Source: Parcubacteria bacterium DG_74_3
Lineage (GTDB): Bacteria > Patescibacteriota > Minisyncoccia > Minisyncoccales > DG-74-3
NCBI GenBank assembly: GCA_001302985.1
Contig: LJNG01000003.1
Span: forward strand, 1-41,616
DNA: 41,616 bases
Direction of reading: 5' to 3'
The stretch's first letter is position 1; every line of letters starts with the position of its first letter. This document shows positions 30,949 to 37,373 of the stretch, piece after piece. The position numbers and the translations under genes are program-made. The notes below the pieces were generated by a model. The model searched no databases and was not told where the DNA came from. It worked only from the letters and a program-made list of their open reading frames with translations.

Positions 30949-31787
30949 TTACTCCATTTGAACCTTGGAAAATTTTTGCTTTCGAAGCTTTTTTATTTTC
31001 CCTTACTTTAGGGTTAGGTATTGCCACTGCCTCTAAAACAAGTAAATTTTTAGAACAAGAAAAAATTACCCCACCCCAAATTTCTCTTTTTGGGTTTATT
31101 TTTTATTTCCTTTTAGCCACCCTAGTAATCTTTTTTCTCTCTCAGCTCTTTAGGTTTCGAAAAAACAAGGCTTTAGTTTTTAAGACGCTTTTTACTTTAG
31201 CTATTTTTTCAGGAGGAATTACGGTTTTCTCTACTTGGTTGCCAGATACCATTTCCCTAATTTTAATAACCCTTTTGCTTCTCTGGTGGTTTAAAAAACC
31301 CGCCATTTTTATTCAAGACCTTCTCATTATTTTGGGAGTAGCTGGGGCAGGAAGTTTAATTGGGTTGGCTCTTAGTCCCTCAATTGTGGTATTGCTTTTA
31401 ATGCTTTTTTCAATTTACGATTTCATTGCTGTTTATAAAACCAAGCATATGATAAAAATGGTTAAAGAAATGATGGAAAGCCAGGCCATTCTGGCTTTAG
31501 TTGTTCCGCCAAACATTTCGGGTTTTAAAGAGAGTATAAAAGAAGTTAAACCAGGTGGTAAGTTTTTGATTCTGGGAGGAGGGGATATGGTTTTTCCTTT
31601 GCTATTTTCGGTTTCTTTAGTTCCTTTTGGCTTAATAAGAGCTCTGGTGGTTGCCTTCTTTTCTTTAATTGGTCTTTTCTTTGGTTTTTTCTTTTTTATT
31701 TCTCAAAAAAGACGCCAACCAATTCCTGCTCTACCTCCAATTGCCCTCTTTTCCATAATTGGTTATTTAATTACTCTTTTTATCTGA
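30924..31787 (+). CDS. Presenilin/signal-peptide-peptidase-like intramembrane aspartyl protease
   Basis: A 287-aa polytopic membrane protein with about nine helices. The three hallmarks of the family appear in order: the catalytic YD motif in FSIYDFIAVYKTKHM (about residue 163), the GxGD-type motif in LILGGGDMVFP (about 218), and the PAL motif in PIPALPPIAL (about 268). In archaeal PSH and eukaryotic SPP/presenilin these form the catalytic Asp pair within the membrane. Substrates here are unknown; remnant signal peptides are a plausible target. Start ATG 30924 gives a short cytoplasmic tail. A hairpin terminator follows. Confidence 0.85.
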   Translation: MQSEEKKIVTPFEPWKIFAFEAFLFSLTLGLGIATASKTSKFLEQEKITPPQISLFGFIFYFLLATLVIFFLSQLFRFRKNKALVFKTLFTLAIFSGGITVFSTWLPDTISLILITLLLLWWFKKPAIFIQDLLIILGVAGAGSLIGLALSPSIVVLLLMLFSIYDFIAVYKTKHMIKMVKEMMESQAILALVVPPNISGFKESIKEVKPGGKFLILGGGDMVFPLLFSVSLVPFGLIRALVVAFFSLIGLFFGFFFFISQKRRQPIPALPPIALFSIIGYLITLFI

Positions 31788-31811
31788 ACATCTAAAAATA
31801 GATAAAAAAAC

Positions 31812-31838
31812 AGGCAGAAAGATTTTTTCTGCCTTTTG
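31812..31838 (+). terminator. Hairpin terminator after the presenilin-like gene
   Basis: AGGCAGAAA (31812-31820) pairs with TTTCTGCCT (31826-31834). Only a short T-run follows, so termination may be partial. The wHTH gene converges on it from the other side. Confidence 0.6.
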
Positions 31839-31839
31839 A

Positions 31840-32151
31840 TTACCCGAGAGTCTCTTTTGGAGACAGGAGTAGTTGGTTTAAGTCAAAGAAGTACTCGACA
31901 ACGCCTCTACCTTTCTTGGTGGTTATGAAGAAGCTCGAGTTATCATACTGTTCAATGAGACCTAGTTCTCCCAATGTTTTTAAGTGTTTCCCTGCTATTT
32001 TAAAGTTCAGGTTTCCCCAGTAGACTATCTTTGTTTTACTAGCGCCCCCTATGGCTATCCTTAGAATATCAACGCAGATAGTTAAAGCAGTTCTTTTCTC
32101 GCCCTCAAGCTTTCGAACACCCCTTAACTCTTTCAGGACACACTGAGACAA
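31840..32151 (-). CDS. Winged helix-turn-helix protein (archaeal-type), TTG start
   Basis: A 103-aa likely DNA-binding regulator. The segment ICVDILRIAIGGASKTKIVYWGNLNFKIA-(KHLKTLGELGLI) with the following FFITTKKGRGVVEYF wing is the HTH_45-like winged-helix pattern common in archaea. The start is TTG 32149-32151, chosen because an AAAGGAGGG Shine-Dalgarno sits at the right distance upstream and a good promoter (32176-32203) precedes it. No in-frame ATG lies nearby. It is downstream of, and probably independent from, elp3. Targets unknown. Confidence 0.75.
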   Translation of the reverse strand: MSQCVLKELRGVRKLEGEKRTALTICVDILRIAIGGASKTKIVYWGNLNFKIAGKHLKTLGELGLIEQYDNSSFFITTKKGRGVVEYFFDLNQLLLSPKETLG

Positions 32152-32175
32152 TTTTTACCCTCCTTTCTGAAGTAG

Positions 32176-32203
32176 ATTATACATAGTCTTATTTATTTAT
32201 CAA
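32176..32203 (-). promoter_or_regulatory. Promoter of the winged-helix gene
   Basis: On the minus strand TTGATA (32198-32203) and TATAAT (32176-32181), 16 bp apart. The -35 overlaps the elp3 stop. A strong Shine-Dalgarno follows about 15 bp downstream. Confidence 0.6.
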
Positions 32204-33786
32204 GAAAGACTTTTTATCATGTATTCATCCTTTAGCCTATAACCTAATTTTCGAAAATAATCTCTGGTTCCAACAGCAGCAATAACAGTTATTTTATTTA
32301 ACCCCCATTCTTTTTTAATTATTTTTTCTGCCTCTCGTATTAATTTTTTACCAAGACCCTGATGCTGAGGGGCCAACTTTTTCCTTTCAGCCACCGGTAC
32401 CAGCTGACCATAGGTGTGAACTTCTCTAATTATAGCCGCCCCTTCCAATACCGGAATAATGTAACGAGGTCTTTCCTCGTTACATTGACTGGAGACACGG
32501 AGGCGAAGTAAGCTGTAAAGCTTGCTTCGATTTTTATTTTCAAAGCTCAAAAATATCTCCCTACCCCCAGAGGCCCTATAATCTTGTCTAAAAAGCTTTA
32601 ATTTTTCTTTAGGGTTATAATCTTCTCTAATTTCTCGACACCTAATACAACGACAGCGCCAACCCTCACTTTTTATCTTTCTGGCTATGACCTGTCTTAC
32701 GTTTAAGAGCTTTGATCCTCCAGCTATAATTCTTGGGGAGGGGATATCCCTCGCTATTCTTTGAATCCTGACATAATAAGGAATTTTCTTTTTAACCTCT
32801 TTTATTAGATTTATTAATCGTTTTTTGGTATAAGGTCTGTATTTTCCCCTTTTCCAAAAACGATAAAGAGGAGCTTCTTTCAAAAGAGCACAGGGGTAAA
32901 TTTTTAAAAGGTCTGGTCTAAAGTCAGGTTTTCGAAAAAGCTCTTCAAACATTTTTTTATCTTTTTTAAGATTAGACCCCAACAAATTAAGCATCATTTG
33001 ATAACAAATTTTAAACCCAGTATCTTTTAAAAGTTTGGTTGCCAAAATGGTTTCTTGGACTCCATGTCCCCGGATATTTAACTTTAAAACATCATCGTAA
33101 GTACTTTGAACTCCAAGCTCTACCCGAGTAATACCCAGTTTTCTCATTCTTTTTATTTCGGTCTTGGTAATGAAATCAGGCCTGGTTTCCACCGAGAGAC
33201 CTACAATTTTATGTTTGGCCCTTTCGTTGCGTTTCTGGACTTCTTTAAGAGTTTTACCCTCCTCACGGTTACAAGCATCAAAACATCTTTTGATAAAATA
33301 AGTTTGATAATTTTTTGGATAAAAACTCCAGGTTCCACCAATTATTCTTAATTCAATTTTGTCTGTGGGATGGCCTTGATTATCTAGAGACTCGATCCTT
33401 GTTTTAACTTGAGAAAAAGGGTTATAATTCATTTTTTTTGCTCTTTCAACAGCAGGTTCTCCAGATAGATAGCTTTTGGGAATTCCTGCTTCTAATGGAC
33501 AATAAAGACATCTTCCTGGACAGGGATAGGGTTTAGTTAGTACCGAAACATTAACAATACCCGAAAGAGAACGAACAGGTCTGGTTTTTAGTAAATTTTC
33601 AATTTTTTTAGATTTTTTAACCCTTTTTTCTTTCAATAATTCGTGATAAAGTTTCAATAGTCGGATATTACTCGGCATTGGAATTTTGTATTTTTTTGCC
33701 ACCTTTCGCTTAAGAAAATCTAAATCAGCTCGATTATTCGCTCGGCTTTTAATTAATTCATTAATTATTAATTCATCGATTTTCAT
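32200..33786 (-). CDS. Elp3-like tRNA wobble-uridine carboxymethylating enzyme (radical SAM + GNAT)
   Basis: A 528-aa homologue of Elp3, the catalytic subunit of Elongator, which uses acetyl-CoA and radical SAM chemistry to make cm5U34 in tRNAs; in archaea and some bacteria it acts alone. The radical SAM cluster motif is in PYPCPGRCLYCPLEAG (about 87-102), preceded by KTRPVRSLSGI. A Cys pair CRCIRC (about 380) matches the zinc site. The C-terminal GNAT domain has HQGLGKKLIREAE and the ending YFRKLGYRLKDEYM. Its start codon touches that of a Trm9-like methyltransferase on the other strand. Confidence 0.93.
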   Translation of the reverse strand: MKIDELIINELIKSRANNRADLDFLKRKVAKKYKIPMPSNIRLLKLYHELLKEKRVKKSKKIENLLKTRPVRSLSGIVNVSVLTKPYPCPGRCLYCPLEAGIPKSYLSGEPAVERAKKMNYNPFSQVKTRIESLDNQGHPTDKIELRIIGGTWSFYPKNYQTYFIKRCFDACNREEGKTLKEVQKRNERAKHKIVGLSVETRPDFITKTEIKRMRKLGITRVELGVQSTYDDVLKLNIRGHGVQETILATKLLKDTGFKICYQMMLNLLGSNLKKDKKMFEELFRKPDFRPDLLKIYPCALLKEAPLYRFWKRGKYRPYTKKRLINLIKEVKKKIPYYVRIQRIARDIPSPRIIAGGSKLLNVRQVIARKIKSEGWRCRCIRCREIREDYNPKEKLKLFRQDYRASGGREIFLSFENKNRSKLYSLLRLRVSSQCNEERPRYIIPVLEGAAIIREVHTYGQLVPVAERKKLAPQHQGLGKKLIREAEKIIKKEWGLNKITVIAAVGTRDYFRKLGYRLKDEYMIKSLS

Positions 33787-34485
33787 ATGGAGCCATCTTA
33801 TGCTAAATATTTGCTGGGAAAAATCCGTCAGGATTATAGCTTAATTGCCAAAGACTTTTCAAGAACTAGGAAAGAAGCCTGGAAGGAGTTGGAGTTTTTG
33901 TTTGATAAATATTTAATAACCGGAGAAAAGGTTTTAGATTTGGGCTGTGGTAACGGAAGATGGTTTCTTCTGTTTCAAGAAAGAGGAGTAGATTACGTTG
34001 GTGTTGATAATTCTGAAGAACTGATAGGAATAGCTAATATCAAATATCCTCAGGCGAAATTTCAGATAGCCGAAGCCCTTAATTTACCCTTTCCCAACAA
34101 TTTTTTTGATAAAGTTTATAGTATTGCAGTTTTGCATCAAATTCCCTCAGAAGAATTCAGATTACGGTTTTTAAATGAAGCTAAGAGGGTTTTAAAACCT
34201 GGCGGTTTTTTAATTTTAACGGTTTGGAAAGTCCACCAAAAAAGAGAAATTACCCTTCTCTTTAAATATACTATTTTAAAATTAATAGGAAAATCAAAAC
34301 TTGATTTTAAAGATATTTTCGAGCCCTGGGGCAAAGAAACCAAAAGATACTATCATTGTTTTTCTAAAAAAGAATTAGTACATTTAGTAAAAAAAGTAAA
34401 CCTTGAAATCAAGACAGGGGGTCTGGTCAAAAACCAAAAAGGTAATCGCCAGAATATTTATTTAGTTGCTGAAAAGCCAATGTAG
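33787..34485 (+). CDS. Trm9/ALKBH8-like tRNA methyltransferase
   Basis: A 232-aa class I SAM methyltransferase. SAM-binding motif I is VLDLGCGNGRW (about 49-59), motif II ends in VGVDNS, and the post-motif KPGGFLILTVW is typical. The match to yeast Trm9 extends beyond SAM motifs: an N-terminal YSLIAKDFSRTR resembles Trm9 YNEIAPHFSQTR, SIAVLHQI resembles SIAVVHHW, and RYYHCFSKKELVHL resembles RYYHLYREGELIED. Trm9 methylates cm5U34 (made by Elp3) to mcm5U34. The abutting divergent elp3 strongly supports a shared pathway. Alternative: another small-substrate methyltransferase. Confidence 0.8.
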   Translation: MEPSYAKYLLGKIRQDYSLIAKDFSRTRKEAWKELEFLFDKYLITGEKVLDLGCGNGRWFLLFQERGVDYVGVDNSEELIGIANIKYPQAKFQIAEALNLPFPNNFFDKVYSIAVLHQIPSEEFRLRFLNEAKRVLKPGGFLILTVWKVHQKREITLLFKYTILKLIGKSKLDFKDIFEPWGKETKRYYHCFSKKELVHLVKKVNLEIKTGGLVKNQKGNRQNIYLVAEKPM

Positions 34486-34511
34486 TTTAATTACTCGTGC
34501 TTAGATATCTT

Positions 34512-34690
34512 GCCCCCATGGTTCAATGGATAGAACGCGGTCCTCCAGAGACCAAGACGGAATCTCGCCCCGCACCTTTCTGTCCCTATAGCTTAATGGA
34601 TAAAGCACAACCCTCCGAAGGTTGACATCTCCGTTCGACTCGGAGTGGGGACACATTAAAAGGTGCGGGGTGAAACTCTTCCCGGGGGAA
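34512..34690 (+). other. Composite tRNA-like region enclosing tRNA-Arg(CCG)
   Basis: The 5' part (34512-34562) reads like the first two thirds of a tRNA: CCCCC, a D-arm GTTC-AATGGATA-GAAC (34521-34536), and an anticodon-type arm GGTC-CTCCAGA-GACC (34539-34553). Then CGCCCCGCACCTTT (34566-34579) pairs over 14 bp (one G-U) with AAAGGTGCGGGGTG (34659-34672), enclosing the complete tRNA-Arg. Beyond the stem come TTCC (34679-34682), able to pair with GGAA (34559-34562), and GGGGG (34684-34688), able to pair with the first CCCCC. The outer fold has mismatches at acceptor positions 1 and 7, so it may be a degraded or unusual tRNA. Confidence 0.5.
34582..34653 (+). tRNA. tRNA-Arg (anticodon CCG)
   Basis: A complete 72-nt cloverleaf. 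Acceptor stem GTCCCTA/TGGGGAC, TA at positions 8-9, D-arm GCTT/AAGC with loop AATGGATA, anticodon arm CAACC-CTCCGAA-GGTTG with anticodon CCG at 34615-34617, four-base variable loop, and T-arm CTCCG-TTCGACT-CGGAG. The discriminator is A34653. CCA is not encoded, since CAT follows. It would read the Arg codon CGG. It is enclosed by a 14-bp flanking stem (see the composite entry), so processing by RNase P and 3' nucleases starts from an unusual precursor. Confidence 0.93.
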
Positions 34691-34714
34691 CTTACCTTTG
34701 TGGATAAAGAAACC

Positions 34715-34742
34715 TTGACAATAATTTCTGAAAAATTAAGAT
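34715..34742 (+). promoter_or_regulatory. Promoter for the structured RNA at 34750
   Basis: TTGACA (34715-34720) and TAAGAT (34737-34742), 16 bp apart. The -35 is perfect and the -10 is partial. Confidence 0.5.
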
Positions 34743-34749
34743 AAAAAAC

Positions 34750-34876
34750 GAGGGGGACGAGATTTTTGTCTCGTTGGACAGTAGTTCTTAATGAAGGAGG
34801 CTGAAGCAGCTGCCCGGCCATTGTCCAACTGGGTTGAACTTAGGCTAAGTTCATAAAGGGCTATTCCCCCTCACCC
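34750..34876 (+). ncRNA. Unidentified structured RNA downstream of tRNA-Arg
   Basis: About 125 nt closed by GAGGGGG (34750-34756) with CCCCCTC (34866-34872). Inside are a hairpin ACGAGA-TTTTTG-TCTCGT (34757-34774), a long arm closed by TGGACA/TGTCCA (34775-34780 with 34822-34827), and a hairpin TGAACTTA-GGC-TAAGTTCA (34835-34853). A promoter precedes it and a symmetrical terminator follows, so it looks like an independent RNA. The minus strand could also be read as an RNA ending in a T-run after CCCCCTCG, so orientation is not certain. The SRP core motif and tmRNA features were not found. The overlapping minus-strand ORF is not protein-like. Confidence 0.6.
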
Positions 34877-34901
34877 AAAAAGAGCCTTGAAAGCTCTTTT
34901 T
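34877..34901. terminator. Symmetrical intrinsic terminator
   Basis: AAAAAGAGC (34877-34885) and GCTCTTTTT (34893-34901) form a perfect 9-bp stem with a 7-base loop, with A and T tails on opposite sides. It can work in both directions. Confidence 0.8.
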
Positions 34902-34933
34902 AGGTTTTATTTAATTTATGCTACAATAAAATT

Positions 34934-35497
34934 ATGAAATACAAAATTGCAGTTTCTGGAGCAGCTAGAGTGAGCCATTGTTGCAAAAATATCAAAGAGA
35001 TATCTAAGGAGGTGGGGCGGGAAATCAGTCGCCAAAAATGTATTTTAATCACCGGAGCTACTACAGGCGTTCCTTATTTTGCCGCCTTGGGTTGCAAAGA
35101 AGCAAATGGATTTTCAATCGGATTTTCTCCTGCCACCTCAGAAGCTGCTCACGTAAAGACATATAAACTTCCGATAGACGCCTTTGATATAATGATTTAT
35201 ACCGGGTCAGATTATACAGGAAGAAATCTTTTAATGACCAAAGCTGCAGATGGAATAGTTATTGTCTGTGGCCGAATGGGTACCTTACATGAATTTGTTA
35301 CAGCTTTTGAGGTTCAGAAACCAATAGGAGTGTTGGTAGGAACTGGAGGAACAGCTGATAAAATAAAGCAAATAGCAACAGGTCCTTATCGAGGAGTAAG
35401 AAGGATTATTTACGAAAAAGACTCCAAAAAACTGGTTAAAAGACTAATAAAAGCTATTAAAAAAGACAAATCAAAGGTCGAAAAAAAATCACCTTAA
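34934..35497 (+). CDS. LOG/SLOG-family nucleotide-binding protein
   Basis: A 187-aa Rossmann-like protein of the LOG (lysine decarboxylase-like) family. It has an N-terminal AVSGAARVS strand-loop, the middle ILITGATTGVPYFAALG where the family has its glycine-rich turn, and GRMGTLHEF (about 115-123) in place of the GGxGTxxE catalytic motif. True LOG enzymes release cytokinin-type bases or hydrolyse nucleotide phosphoribosides; the changed motif leaves the activity here uncertain. It precedes an EF-Tu-domain-like protein by 11 bp and is probably first of the plus-strand run to 38973. Confidence 0.75.
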   Translation: MKYKIAVSGAARVSHCCKNIKEISKEVGREISRQKCILITGATTGVPYFAALGCKEANGFSIGFSPATSEAAHVKTYKLPIDAFDIMIYTGSDYTGRNLLMTKAADGIVIVCGRMGTLHEFVTAFEVQKPIGVLVGTGGTADKIKQIATGPYRGVRRIIYEKDSKKLVKRLIKAIKKDKSKVEKKSP

Positions 35498-35508
35498 ATT
35501 TTCAAAAT

Positions 35509-35784
35509 ATGCCACAGGAAGCTCCTCTTCCCGAAGAGGGAAAGTTAATCGGTAGAGTCACCCACTTTTTTGGTAAAATCGGGGTAGCAGTTATTGAGCT
35601 ATCTGATAAATTAAAAGTTGGCGACAGTATCAGAATTGCTGGTGGTGAGGGAACTGATTTTTCTCAGCAGGTTGACTCCATGGAAATTGAACACGAAAAA
35701 GTCCAGCAAGCTAAAGTTGGCGACTCGATTGGTATGAAGGTTAAGGAAAAAGTTAGAGAGGGTTATAAGGTTTATAAACTATAA
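35509..35784 (+). CDS. Translation elongation factor-like beta-barrel protein
   Basis: A 91-aa protein that looks like a free-standing EF-Tu domain II-type beta barrel: GKLIGRVTHFFGKIGVAVIEL, then LKVGDSIRI and the end VKEKVREGYKVYKL. The alternation of VG(D/E) turns and beta strands is typical. No GTPase domain is present. Such small barrels are common in CPR and archaeal genomes; their role is unknown, though binding to RNA or a translation partner is plausible. It is 11 bp downstream of the LOG gene and 20 bp upstream of mgtC. Confidence 0.75.
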   Translation: MPQEAPLPEEGKLIGRVTHFFGKIGVAVIELSDKLKVGDSIRIAGGEGTDFSQQVDSMEIEHEKVQQAKVGDSIGMKVKEKVREGYKVYKL

Positions 35785-35804
35785 ATTATTTAAAGTTGCT
35801 TTTT

Positions 35805-36233
35805 ATGGAGCCTCAAACTCTTGGCCAGCTTTTTTTAGCTACCTTTTTGGGCGCTTTAATTGGTTTAGAAAGAGAGATAAAAAAAAGAGAAGCTGGACTT
35901 CAAACTTATAGTCTGGTTTCTCTTGGTTCTTGTCTTTTTACCCTTATCTCTCTTCATTTTTTCCACTCTCTGGATACCTCCGAAATGGATGTGGTTAGAA
36001 TTATTCAGGCCATAGCCATCGGAGTGGGTTTTATAGGCGCGGGCACCATTTTTAAAACTCCCAAAGGAGTTGAGGGGTTAACAACAGCTGCTGGTTTGTG
36101 GGGAGTAGCTGCTATCGGGGTAGCTGTTGGGGCCGGACTCTATTTTTTAGCTATTTTCACTACCCTTTTAGCCGTAATTATTTTAGCCGGCTTTGGTAAG
36201 GTAGAAGATAAATTCTTTCGCGAAAGAAAATGA
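35805..36233 (+). CDS. MgtC/SapB family membrane protein
   Basis: A 142-aa inner-membrane protein with about four helices. The family core GALIGLEREIKKREAGLQTY and SLGSCLFTLIS, then IGVGFIGAGTIFK and GLTTAAGLWGVAAIGVAVGAG, is fully present. MgtC homologues influence magnesium adaptation and inhibit the F-ATPase in some pathogens; the short form here lacks the C-terminal soluble domain. A TTG at 35796 would add three residues; ATG 35805 is the normal start. The stop overlaps the permease start (ATGA). Confidence 0.92.
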   Translation: MEPQTLGQLFLATFLGALIGLEREIKKREAGLQTYSLVSLGSCLFTLISLHFFHSLDTSEMDVVRIIQAIAIGVGFIGAGTIFKTPKGVEGLTTAAGLWGVAAIGVAVGAGLYFLAIFTTLLAVIILAGFGKVEDKFFRERK

Positions 36234-37369
36234 CGGATAGAAATTTCTTTTTGGCTGTGACCTTGCTTTTAGGAACGGTGATAGGAGCGGGAATATTTGG
36301 TATTCCTTACGTTATTTCGAAAAGCGGGATAGTACCCGGCTTTTTTTATCTCTTAATCTTGGGGGGAGTGGTGCTCTTAATCCATTTACTTTTTGGTGAA
36401 ATAATTTTGCGTACCCGTGAAAGACATCGATTACCAGGTTATGCCAAGATGTATTTAGGAAAATGGGGAGAGAGAGTGGCGGCTTTTTCTACGGTTTTTG
36501 GAATGATAGCCGTTCTTTTAGCTTATATTATTTTAGGAGGAGATTTTTTAGAAATTCTTATTTCTCCATTTACCAGACTATCTTCTTTCTATCTGAGTTT
36601 AATATTTTGGTTAATTCTCTCCCCCTTTGTTTTTAGGGGAATAAAACTTATCGCCGTAGCAGAACTTTTCACCAATTTCGCCTTCATTTTAATTATTATC
36701 TCTATTTTCTATCTTTCTATTCCCAGTATTAATTTTAAAAACTTTAACTTATTGGATTTCCCTAATTTATTTTTGCCTTACGGAGTAGTTTTATTTGCGC
36801 TCACTGGTTGGAGCGCCATTCCGGAAATGGCTGACATTTTTAAAACCTCCCAGGAAAGAAAAAGATTTAAAAAGGCGATTTTCGTTTCAATGACAATTGC
36901 TATTTTATTATATTGTCTTTTCAGCTTGGCAGTGATAGGGGTAAGCGGAAGCTCTACTTCTGTTGACACATTCTCTGGTCTTCTTTCTCTTTTGGATAAA
37001 AAAGTTATTTTCTTGGGAGTGTTAGCGGGAGTAATAACTTTAGCAGACTCATTTTTAATGCTCGGCCTTTATCTTAGAAACACTCTTATCTATGATTATA
37101 AGTTTTCTAAAATTTTCGCCTTTTTGGCTTCTTGTATGTTACCCCTCCTTTTATTTTTATCGGGATTCCGGCAATTTATAGAAGTCATCGGCTGGACAGG
37201 CAGCTTTATTGGGGCGATGGAAGGAATAATCATCATTTTGATTTTTCAAAAAGCCAAATTTTTAGGTAATAGAGAGCCAGAATATAACTTGAAACTTCCC
37301 TCACCCTTACTATATACTTTAATGATAGTGCTCTTATTGGGAGCAATTTCTCACCTTTTCCTTTCATAA
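36230..37369 (+). CDS. Amino-acid permease (APC superfamily, aromatic-type)
   Basis: A 379-aa transporter with about ten to eleven membrane helices. The first helix carries the unwound substrate-binding motif GTVIGAGIFGIPYV, typical of the aromatic amino-acid and related APC families. Helix 6 has FALTGWSAIPEMADIF, matching the E-M-rich site of tryptophan/tyrosine permeases. Substrate cannot be fixed. It is translationally coupled to mgtC and followed 4 bp later by endoQ. Amino-acid uptake is expected for an organism with reduced biosynthesis. Confidence 0.85.
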   Translation: MTDRNFFLAVTLLLGTVIGAGIFGIPYVISKSGIVPGFFYLLILGGVVLLIHLLFGEIILRTRERHRLPGYAKMYLGKWGERVAAFSTVFGMIAVLLAYIILGGDFLEILISPFTRLSSFYLSLIFWLILSPFVFRGIKLIAVAELFTNFAFILIIISIFYLSIPSINFKNFNLLDFPNLFLPYGVVLFALTGWSAIPEMADIFKTSQERKRFKKAIFVSMTIAILLYCLFSLAVIGVSGSSTSVDTFSGLLSLLDKKVIFLGVLAGVITLADSFLMLGLYLRNTLIYDYKFSKIFAFLASCMLPLLLFLSGFRQFIEVIGWTGSFIGAMEGIIIILIFQKAKFLGNREPEYNLKLPSPLLYTLMIVLLLGAISHLFLS

Positions 37370-37373
37370 ATTT

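Noticed and set aside
34512-34576. A normal tRNA-Trp (CCA) gene
   Set aside because: D-arm and anticodon-type arm fit, but no T-arm or matching acceptor strand follows in place; kept only as part of a composite region.
34501-34821. Minus-strand 106-aa ORF
   Set aside because: It covers tRNA-Arg and structured RNA on the other strand and has no protein-like features.
34750-34876. SRP RNA identity, from GAAGCAGC at 34803-34810
   Set aside because: Only this short piece agrees; the opposing strand and tetraloop do not fit the SRP helix 8 pattern.
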